A stretch of 64,000 nucleotides of DNA from positions 682,001 through 746,000 of the forward strand of contig NC_063016.1 of assembly GCF_020509005.1 (NCBI RefSeq), read 5' to 3'. Positions 1-9,464 of this stretch are shown piece after piece. The position numbers were made by a program, and so were the translations under genes. The notes under the pieces were generated by a model that was not told where the DNA came from, searched no databases, and saw only the letters and a list, made by a program, of their open reading frames with translations. How positions within the stretch are numbered: the first letter of the stretch is position 1; every line of letters starts with the position of its first letter. This stretch comes from Fulvia fulva (Eukaryota; Ascomycota; Dothideomycetes; Mycosphaerellales; Mycosphaerellaceae).

Positions 1-695
1 CGGTTTCAGGAGACCTGGGTGTATAATGCGATCGATCGCTTGAGGTGGGATTCGTTGTCCATGGGGCACTAAGTTAAGGAGTGTGTTCCAGAGGAGAAGA
101 AACAAAGAGACCGAGAAAATGGTTCCAAGGATCCATCTTCGTAAGGGTGGCAGCATAATACCGCGGAAAGCAGAACAACGAAACAATTAAGCAGCAAAGG
201 AGTGACACATCGCTCGTGAGTAAGCAACGAATGACTGAACACACAGCGAGACAGACAGAGGAAATCGGGGTGTTCTTGTACTCACAGTGGGAGCACTCAG
301 ATGCTGGGACAACTCCTTCCTTTCGCATGGATGCTTCAGCCAAGCCCCTTTCGTGTCAAGGATCTGCAAGGAAGCTCGTGCTCAGCAGCATTCCAGCTTT
401 ATTGGAGTCCTCATTCGGTGGCAGACACGTCTCGGCGTTGTCGGTCAGGCCTGTGATGGTGGACATGTTGGCTAACGTTTGTGCTTGCGCTGTAGGAAGA
501 CAGTCAACGATATGACGGAGTGAAATGGAGGCCGTTCGTTCGTGGTCACGGTCCTTCCGCCGGACGATCCCGCCGTTAGCGTAGCCGCTCCGGCGGCGCC
601 TGCACTTACCCTTGCCATTGCGTCGCGAAAGATTTCTGGCCACAACACGACAATGAGCTGAACAGAAGGTCTTCCGGGACTGCATAATACCCGAC
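1..695. other. Left-edge region without an assignable gene
   Basis: No open frame here has recognisable family sequence. Minus-strand frames between 74 and 480 are short and have no clear splice pattern that would join them into a gene. The last 100-200 bases must contain the promoter and leader of the ALG8 gene that begins at 696. A minus-strand gene running off the left edge cannot be excluded. Confidence 0.4.
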
Positions 696-2412
696 ATGAC
701 AGAATTGTATCCGACAATCCCACAGTGTGCTGTGGTTGCCACCGCACTCAAGGTCTTGCTCTGGCCAGCGTACAAGTCAACGGACTTCGAGGTCCATCGA
801 AACTGGCTCGCCATCACGAATTCATTACCACTCGACAAATGGTACTATGAAGCCACATCAGAATGGACGCTGGACTATCCACCATTCTTTGCATACTTCG
901 AGTGGGCGATGTCACAGGCTGCCAGGCTCATACACCCTCAAATGCTGGAGATCAATAATTTGGAGTACGGCAGTTGGCAAACCGTCTACTTCCAGCGAGC
1001 AACAGTCATCCTGACCGAGTTCGTTCTGATCTGTGCGTTGATGCTGTGAGTACTACCGCCAATCGAGTTTATCTTGCAGCACTGATCGCAAGCAGATTCG
1101 TGAGGACATCGCCCATTGGCACAAGGAAGCAGTCACATGCGGCCGCGCTTTCGATCCTGCTTTCGCCTGGTCTATTGATCATTGATCATATCCACTTCCA
1201 GTATAATGGCTTCATGTATGGAGTTCTGATCCTCTCCATGGTTCTCGCGCGTCGCCAGCAGGGAGGTCTTCTATTGAGCGGTATACTGTTCGCTACGCTG
1301 CTCTGCTTGAAGCACATCTATGTTTACCTCGCACCGGCGTACTTCGTCTACTTGTTGCGAGCGTATTGCCTCGGACCACGATCGATCTTCGACATCAGGA
1401 TCTTCAACTGCATCAAACTGGGAGTCAGCATCGCAGCAATCGTTGCATTGGCCTTCGGACCTTTCATATATCACCAGCAGATCCCACAGCTGCTGAGCCG
1501 ATTGTTTCCCTTTTCGAGAGGACTCACACATGCATATTGGGCACCCAATGTATGGGCCATGTACTCTTTCACGGACCGAGTACTAATCCACTGTGAGTGT
1601 TGATATTCGATTGCATCTTACAGGTCACTGACAGAGCATGTAGTGGCCCCATACTTGAAGCTTCCCATCAATCGGGACGCAGTGGACAGCGTCACTCGAG
1701 GCCTGGTGGGCGACACATCTTTCGCGGTGTTGCCCAATGTGTCGAGTGCCATGACATTCGTACTCACCTTGGCCGCCCAATTGGTAAGCGTCTCTGCACG
1801 AGTTGCTTTGGAACAGTACTGACCACGGTGCAGCCAGCGCTCGCGAAGCTCTTCGTGCATCCGACATGGGACAACTTTGTGGCGACCACCACACTTTGCG
1901 GATATGCGTCATTCCTTTTCGGATATCACGTTCATGAAAAGGCTATACTACTCGTCATTATACCCTTCAGTCTTCTGGCTCTCAAGGATCGACGCTATCT
2001 GGGTGCATTCAGACCTCTAGCAGTCGCCGGTCACGTGAGTCTGTTCCCGCTGCTCTTCACGGCCATGGAGTTCCCAGTGAAGGTGGTGTACACTATGCTT
2101 TGGCTCATCACGTTCCTTCTTGCGTTTGATCAACTCGCACCAGCGTAAGTCTATCTCAATGGTTTCAGCGCGATATTGAGTTGAAGCTAACATCAAGACA
2201 GATCTGAGAAGCCGCGAGTGTTCTTGTTCGACAGATTCTCCTTGCTTTACATTGCGATATCGATACCCCTGATTGCGTACTGCGCTGGATTGCATGGGCT
2301 TGTTTTTGGTGCCAAGTACGAGTTCTTGCCTCTGATGTTCATCAGTTCTTATTCGGCAGTCGGCGTGGCTGGGAGCTGGGTGGGGTTTTTGGTCGTGTTC
2401 TTCACGTCCTAG
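696..2412 (+). CDS. ALG8: ALG8-type dolichyl-P-glucose alpha-1,3-glucosyltransferase
   Basis: Predicted exons are 696-1045, 1096-1592, 1644-1783, 1834-2144 and 2202-2412, giving 502 aa; the four introns are 50-57 nt and every junction keeps frame. It is a polytopic ER membrane enzyme of the GT57 family that adds the second glucose to Glc1Man9GlcNAc2-PP-dolichol before transfer to proteins. The luminal motif near residue 60 reads [12 protein letters not shown], and a later stretch reads [14 protein letters not shown]. Both fit ALG8 better than its paralogue ALG6 (DYPPLTAYH, DHGHFQYN). Length is normal for the family. The start is the first ATG in frame and the sequence from there ([17 protein letters not shown]) is already conserved. 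The ALG8 rather than ALG6 assignment rests on remembered motifs. Confidence 0.9.
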
Positions 2413-3438
2413 GAACAGACTGCTAGATCTGGGCTACAGCGAGTCGATGGCTTGCTAACAACTGTGTACACTTGCCCACATATTCGAGACCTTGCTCCCT
2501 GACATTGCGGAGTTCCACCGAGCTTACCATGGACGACGTGGTAAAGACAATGATCAATAGTAGTGTAGTATTGCAAATGTGCCAAATTATATGAGTGCAG
2601 CAGTCCAAACGGCTCTCTGACGATGTCTGATAAACGATTGATGCATAGATACGTCGAAATGACGATTTGGCTGACCATGAAGGATGCTTTGGTCTCGAAA
2701 TGCACTGCCGAGCATGGGAGAGATTTGGGATCGAGGGTGTTTCAACGTCACGTCGAGATACAGCCGCTCGAAGCAGACTACCGAAGGGCATCAATACATC
2801 CGAGTTAGTTCTACAGTTCAGGGCGATTCGAAAGAGTACAAATAGGTAAAGGTTGCGCCTGCGTGCAGAGTAGAGCGAAGACGATGGCAGCGGGAAGATG
2901 GGCTTGGACAAGCAGGAGGCCAACGGAGTTCTCTGGCAGACGGACCGATCCACGCTAGACGTCCCTTTGGGGTATAGCGGCCTGAGCTTGACGTCTCTGG
3001 CGAAGGCTCTCTCACACAGCAGTGCAGCACTGCCAGAGCCTCTAGGACCCCACAAGTAGCAACCATGTTGTTCTCTAAACCCTTTCCTCGATCACATCTT
3101 CCTTTCTCCCTCGCCCCATCCACCACGCCACGTCCGCGCACCGTTTCTGTCGCATTCGCGCGTGAACACTCCCGCACATCACCACCTCCGAGCAAGCTAC
3201 TTTCTACGCGTCTCGGCGACTCTCCTACCCTCAATCCACTCCCGCCCGGCTGATCCTCCTCCCACGCACGCACTCCCGGCCAACAATACTACCAGAGTCG
3301 CAACCATCCACCAGTGACCCAAACCATCACCCAACACATCGCCATTGACCATATCGACCATCGACCATTGTGATCGACACCAGAAGAATACGCGCAAAGC
3401 GCTGAGTGACCCAGCTACAGGCTGGGGTGACCGCAAAT
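2413..3438. other. Intergenic region between ALG8 and the Itc1-like gene
   Basis: It holds the ALG8 3' UTR and the promoter/leader of the next gene. Bases 3080-3400 are pyrimidine/CA-rich on the plus strand, as usual for filamentous-fungal 5' leaders. The overlapping ORFs in both strands have no family resemblance and I treat them as chance. Confidence 0.5.
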
Positions 3439-6400
3439 ATGGTGCGCAAGCTTGAACAAGACACAGAAGATACAGAGCACGTGGCCAACAAAGAGTCACA
3501 GGTCCTCCTCAAGAGAAAGCCAGTACATCTACTGCCGCCGCCTACGAGCATCCCCGATCACGCTGAAGTAAGCCAACACATGAGACAACCTTGATTCGAA
3601 TCCACTCTGACGCGAGAAATGCAGGTCTTCGTTATGCGAGGCACCGACGAAGTGTTCACGGACTACGAGAAGTACCTCAAGCGGTATGTCCTGGCGATCC
3701 ATATGACTACAACATACAACGGCTAACATGATGCAGTTTCGATTGGCTCAACCAAGTACGCGCTACGAAAGTCCTATACTCGAGACTCTACTAATACTAT
3801 ACAGAAAAAGTTTGTCGACGCGGTCAATGGCAAATCAGGCCTCACTTACTGGGATGCGCTAGCGTCTGAGGTAAATAATGTTCTACAATCACATGGCTAC
3901 GTTCGGGCACTCACAATTACCAGACCAAGAGCTCCGCTGCAGTCGAGAGTGTATTCCCAGATCCTCTACGCGATCCCATCCTGCGAAAAGTGCAATTCTC
4001 GATCATCTCACGAATGGACGAGCTTGGTGAGGCCAATCTCAACAGTTACGAGGATCGCGGCTAATTACTTGCTGCAGTCAACACGATATATGCAGAGTTC
4101 AAGCATGACTTTTTCCCTGGGGAGGAAGTCATCGTGGCGCTCGGCGACGGCGATCAAACACAGTACACCGGTATCATCCGAGAAAAGGCCAAATTTCCTA
4201 TGATCAGAGGCGCGGATGGGAGCATTCAACGCGCGCCATTCTCGCGATACTTCGTCAGACTAAACAACACACAAGCCGAGGAAGCTCTGCTGGACGACAA
4301 GCACTTACGACGTGACCGGAAAGTCTTCACCAAGCAGAACCTACGCGCTTTTCTGAAGAACTCGTTACAACGCGAAGCCTGGACAGGCGCACCCTGGTTG
4401 GTAAAGGAGAATCTGGCCATCCAATACCGATTACCCATGGAGATTCCTGCCCACCTCCTGCAGGACGCTCGACTCCTACACAACAAACAGCATATGCTTA
4501 TGCAAGGACAACCACCGAGGCAGAAGAAGATGACCTCCGCCGACTACAAGCGGGTGCAAGCAGAAGAGTTGCAAATGCTGCACATGCAACAACAGCAGCA
4601 ACATCCTGGTGCACCGCCGCAACAGCCACATCTCAGCTACCACAGCCAACAACCTCAACCTCGTATAGGTCGACCACCTCAACCACCTCCGATCAAGTAT
4701 CCAATTGAGGATCTGGACGTCGCGCCAAAGCGAAATGGAGTTACACGACCTGAACTGAAGTTCTTCACTGAGGAAATGGGCCAGTACATCACCAACAAGC
4801 GACATACCCCGCCCACAGACATCGAAATAGAGTCGACGGGAATGCTACTGGAAGTATGGAACACACTGAACGTGCAATGCGAAGTTTACGTGCTTGATAG
4901 CTTCACCTTCGACGACTTCATCGATGCTATGAGCTTCCAGTCATTGGACACGACCTGCGAGCTGTTCGACGAAGTGCACTGTGCTGTGCTGTCGCAATTC
5001 GTGGACGACAAAGGAAAGATACAAGTCAAGGGCTTGCCGAAACAAGTCGAGGACACCCCAATGGATGACTCTGAGGTGCACGATGAAAGCGAGGTTTCGA
5101 CACCTATTCCGGATGCACCCGCACGGTCTACCCGCAGTCGGCTGAGCCACATGGAATCTGCAGCAGACATTGAGATGACGACTGAAGCGCCGAATCGTGC
5201 GTCAGAAATGATGGCCGATCGAGACTGGGCAGCACAGTGTGCGGCACGCGACTATGCGGATGGAGGCTGGCAATTGATCGTTGTCGGCATACTCCACCAG
5301 TTGGCAGCATCGCCATCGTTCAAGAGCAGATGCGAAAAGATCCTTGCGCATCTTGCTCCCATGGACGAAGAGCCCACCCGCGAGACAGCTCGCGTACAGT
5401 ACGCCACCATGGACATCAACCTGAGGGTATCTGCGCTACAGATACTGACCATCCTCACGATTCAGACGGACGCTGTCAAGGACTTCCTGGAACAATGCAG
5501 TGAAGACATGACTGATGTGCGAAAGCGTAAGATCGAACATCAACGCGAGAAGAAGGCTGCTATGGAGGAGTTGGCGATCAAGGATCGGGAACGCAAAATC
5601 CTACTGCCCGACAACATGCCACCATCGCCAAAGCCAGAGTCTGTCGAGCCAGAGGCCACAGAGGCTACCTTGGACAGCATCGATCTCAACGCGGCCGGTA
5701 GTTCCGACGCCGATGACGACGAGGCACCGACCAATGGACGTTCACTACGGCGAGGCAACGATCGCAAGCGGAAGCGTGAAGAAGACAATGCCCGGCGCGA
5801 GAAGGAACGAGCAGAGAAAGCCGAAGCTGCAAAGGCACAGAACAAACAAACGAAGGAGTTTAAGAAGCTTTGCAACGAAGTCGAGGCGCTGCACCAGAAG
5901 ATCAGACAGCTGGAAGAGGAAATTGCCGATTGTGACGGGGACTTGCGCGAGGCTAACGTCCAACGCACAAAGGTACTCGGCAAGGACCGCTTCTGCAACC
6001 GCTACTACTGGTTCGAGCGTAATGGACAGCCTTTCGGTGGACTTCCTTCGTCGAGCACCGCTGCCTACGGATACGCGAACGGCAGAATATGGGTGCAAGG
6101 CCCCGACCCAATGGAGCGCGAAGGCTTTATCGAACGTACTAAGGAGGACCAGGCTCACTATCAACAGCGATTCCGAATGACTGTACCCGAGCGCCGCAAG
6201 CAAGAAGAAGGCACCACCATCCTGGACAATGCCAACCAGTGGGGCTTCTATGATGATCCAGATCGTCTCGACAACTTGATCAGCTGGCTTGATGAGCGTG
6301 GCGAGCGCGAGAAGAAGCTACGCAAGGAGCTCTGCGAATGGCGCGACAAGATTGCCCAGTACATGGAGGCGCACAAAAAGTTCAAGGGGGAAGAGGCCGC

Positions 6401-6665
6401 GAAGAAGATCGACGTCGAAGAGGAACAGATCGCACGTGTTAATACTCGTCACAAGGCGCACGAGGACCAGACCGCGAGTAAGGAGCGCTGCCTCCGATGG
6501 ACGAACACCATGGCACTCAACGATATGGGCCATCTCCATTCAGAGCCACCGAAGCCTAAGAAAGCGAAACCCGCAGCCAGGGAGGTGAAGGGTTTGGCTG
6601 TCACAGTTACCCGTGGTGCTAAGCCGATGACTCGACAGGGCGAGAAGTACAACTTCAGCAAGTAA
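3439..6665 (+). CDS. ITC1: Itc1-like ISWI chromatin-remodelling subunit (WAC-DDT-WHIM)
   Basis: Predicted exons are 3439-3567, 3625-3683, 3737-3755, 3805-3870, 3924-4026 and 4078-6665 (987 aa). Five introns of 49-57 nt lie within the first 640 bases, including a 19-nt exon. The N-terminus (LLKRKPVHLLPPP, then YEKYLKRFDWLNQ and AEFKHDFFPGEEV) is the WAC domain of the Acf1/WSTF/Itc1 family, which binds DNA. A glutamine/proline-rich linker lies at about 297-325. A DDT domain lies at about 380-445 (FTFDDFIDAM) and binds the ISWI ATPase. A charged coiled coil (about 685-750) precedes a WHIM-type block (LGKDRFCNRYYWF, about 757). It would partner Isw2-type ATPase in nucleosome spacing and gene repression in the nucleus. 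The start at 3439 is the only in-frame ATG before the conserved region. Confidence 0.9.
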
Positions 6666-6917
6666 GCTCACTCACACTTGTGAGATGGGCGATGGTCATT
6701 GGCGCGAGACTGTGTTATGCAAGCGGCATTGTGAGGCGTGTTAGGCGTTTCCCAGATGGAACAGTGGATGGCGCGAATCTGATACACTGCGAGTGGCGTG
6801 GGGCGTGGGGCGTGTGGCATAGCGATGGCGTTGCGTTGCGTCAAGGCTAAGCAATGCCTTGCTGTGTATGAATCTCAGCTACAAAAAGCCTGACGACTAG
6901 GCTTCCCCATTGTGTTT
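6666..6917. other. 3' flank of the Itc1-like gene
   Basis: This holds the 3' UTR of the preceding gene. Bases 6790-6840 carry GGGGCGTGG/GCGTTGC-like short repeats. No gene is visible. Confidence 0.4.
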
Positions 6918-7551
6918 CTAGCTGTGCGGTGTAGACCTAGATATAAAGCTACAACATGCTTCGTAGCTGACCTCCACCAGCTCAACCGCATCATCTGATA
7001 TTTGGAGTTCTACGGAGTTGATCTTGACGCAGATGATGAAGGATGGATCTGGCACGCGGCGGTGGACTTCGTCGATGATTTCGAAGATGATGCGACTGCG
7101 GTTTGTGAGGTCGCCGCACCTTCTTGAAGGCTGCCACTCTTCCATCATGATCGTCTGGCAGGATTGGGTTGCCATATGCTTCTACAGCATCGTACTTGAG
7201 CATCGTATTACCAGATACAATGACTCCGATGTCCCCTTCGCCCCATCGTCGATACAGATGTTCGTACACTGGTGTTGGAAAGCCGCGAGCAGATATGTCG
7301 TCCGAATCGTGGTTCCATTTACATGGCCGCTTGGTCATGGGCGCTTTGGGAAAGCGATTCTTGGCCGTTCTGCCTGAGAAAGGAAAGGTGATGGTCTCCT
7401 TGAGCCTGCTGGTGTCTACCTGTGGTCCTTTGACACGCAGACGGCCATCCTTGCCTCCGACCTTCTGGCTCTCGTGAGGGTATGCCTTGGATTCTGGTTC
7501 CCCAGGTGCTGATACTTTGTCGTACTCGATGGCGAGACCGGCGAGTGTACA
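6918..7551 (-). pseudogene. Relic of an NADH:flavin oxidoreductase (old yellow enzyme family)
   Basis: On the minus strand from 7551 one frame reads as the N-terminus of a fungal OYE-family oxidoreductase: LAIEYDKVSAPGEPE, then FPFSGRTAKNRFPKAPMTKR, then YEHLYRRWGEGDIGVIVSGN and VEAYGNPILPDDHDGRVAAFKK. It breaks at about 7120. The next recognisable block, in another frame (NRSRIIFEIIDEVHRRVPDPSF then KINSVE, about 7005-7107), normally lies some 130-150 residues further on. A third scrap (VELVEVSYEA) follows directly, suggesting a second deletion. The FMN-binding middle and the whole C-terminal half of the barrel are missing. I infer a dead gene reduced by at least two internal deletions. The intact blocks are well conserved, so the loss may be fairly recent. 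Confidence 0.75.
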
Positions 7552-9213
7552 CTAGATCAATGACAAAAAAGGATGTACCTACCTCGACTAAATGCTACGC
7601 ATGTCGTTGACGTTGGAGTTTGCACGCCGCTTGGGTATCATGTCATCCGATGGCAGTCGCGGTTGCAGGTGGCCGATGTCGGCATCGTGCCTACTTGCAG
7701 ATAGCATAAATGCAACGGAGGGTTTTGCATGTCTGACGCGGCCCATGAACTTTCTGAAGGACCGCGCTGTCTTTCTCCTCTGTATCTGAACCGGCTCGGC
7801 AGTGGAGATGTCGACAACGATCGATGGCGTCAACCGCGCGGTCCACTTCGGATCATGATGCCTGGACTTTTTGCGCCTTCCCTCACACCAAGGCCAGAAC
7901 AGCAACATTTCTCATCACGGACCGCCTACCGAGATCAGTGGTGCACGCTGTTGTCCTCTTGCAGCCTTGCTGAAGTGGTGTGTAGAGGAGAAAGTAGGTC
8001 CTCATCGAGTGGTCTTGCGATATACGACAATCGATATCGACCTTTGACTTGTAGCCGTTTCGAAACTTGTGGAGGCAATTTCGCTGGCGGCGCTGCCATT
8101 GCGACTGTCTGGATTGCTCGAGCGACGATGCGATTTCCAGAAGGCCTGTCCCCTCGTTGACGATCACAGCTCGTTGCATCGAGGCGAGATGCACGACCAC
8201 GGCATTCTGCTCTTGGCCGTGGCACAAGTCTATTGTCTTCGGACCATGGCAGCTTATATCTCTTCTCGTGCGACCGGCGCGTGCATGACTCGCACCTGAG
8301 CCAGCGGGACGCGCCTCTTCACCCCGAAAGTGGCAGACGGAAAGTGTGCTCCAACTTGACTCCCTTCGCTCGGCCTGCTGCCATGCACCTGGAATGCCTC
8401 GGAATCATCCTCTGCAGGCATGGGCGTCTCCATGGTATTCAATTGTTTCACCAGACAGGGGTCCCATCGGGTCGTGGTCGTGGTCCGCGCATGCATTGAT
8501 GATTGGTGACAGCGGATCCTTAGCGCGTCTAACTCAGAATCGCTGTGATCCTATGAACTGCGAGTAATCTCGCCCAGCCCTGCATAATTCACCACGTTGT
8601 CGTTAAACAGACCTTCATACGCAGACATGCATGACATCTAACTCCAACACCACGTCGTACGTCACGCACCAGCGCAGCATCTACTGGTGTTGTGTACAGC
8701 AACGCAGCCATCCGCAGCAAAGAATCTTGCTATTCTGGCGCCGGGCACGCCAAAGAGCCCATACCCAAAACAGAAGGCTTCCAGAATTATGGGATGCCTC
8801 CTATTCGGACATCTCATAATTTCCCTGACATGCCGGCCCATGCTCATGCCCGTGATATTTCCTTAGCCAGACTGTTGTCCTTCTTCCACCTCCAAGCGTT
8901 GCGCACTGCTCGCTGCATCGTCACTCATTCCCTTTATCTTTCTTCATACATTGCCATTGGCCTCTTGAGCATTTGCTTCCACCCTATTCTACGCCCATTC
9001 TTCTTTTCCATCCGGACGGCTATAATATATCCCGCCAGAACGGAGCCCCTGGACTGGTATTGTCGTGGACATTGAGCGAATCTGGGCAACTCCGATCAGC
9101 AAGAGATAGTAGTGTACATACCTTGGACACAACCACGAACGCTTTGCCGCTTTGTGCCACGACTCTTGCAATTCTGCTTGATCTACTGTACGCCGGGGAT
9201 TTGGCCTAGAGCT
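7552..9213. other. Long intergenic stretch; possible minus-strand hypothetical gene at about 7590-8500
   Basis: No family is recognisable. Minus-strand frames at 8254-8496, 7883-8227 and 7588-7908 have protein-like composition, and a possible donor/acceptor pair exists (CAG|GTGCGA near 8296 to ACAATAG near 8231). I could not join all three frames with consistent phase, so I do not call a CDS. Bases 8860-9210 are pyrimidine-rich and probably form the promoter and first untranslated exon of the RNA-binding-protein gene downstream. Confidence 0.35.
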
Positions 9214-9366
9214 GTAAGTCGGCTTGCACGCATTCCTATTGTCATGCAGGATCGAGACGTGGTAGAAGTGCATCGTTTTGGGGACTGACATTCGACGGCA
9301 AAGAAACTCGCTCGGACACCTTGCGATCACCCTGCCAACTTTCTAATCAACGACTTTCTCCTGTAG
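9214..9366 (+). other. Probable 5' UTR intron of the Nrd1/Mrn1-like gene
   Basis: A consensus donor GTAAGT at 9214 and a CTAAT branch site followed by TTTCTCCTGTAG at 9366 outline a 153-nt intron. Splicing it would put a TAG across the junction in the frame of the downstream protein, so the upstream exon should be untranslated and translation should start at an ATG after 9367. Confidence 0.5.
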
Positions 9367-9464
9367 AGCTTGCGTCCGGCTTGCGTAGCACCGGACCTCT
9401 AATACCATCCAACACGGCCGTGCTATCAGCAAACCCGCGGGACAGCATTTCGCTGCCGCCGCAC

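Noticed and set aside
356..838. Long minus-strand ORF overlapping ALG8 exon 1
   Set aside because: Antisense shadow of a conserved ALG8 exon; no recognisable sequence.
9321..9464. N-terminal extension of the four-RRM protein
   Set aside because: The frame has no ATG before 9465 and a strong splice acceptor ends at 9366.
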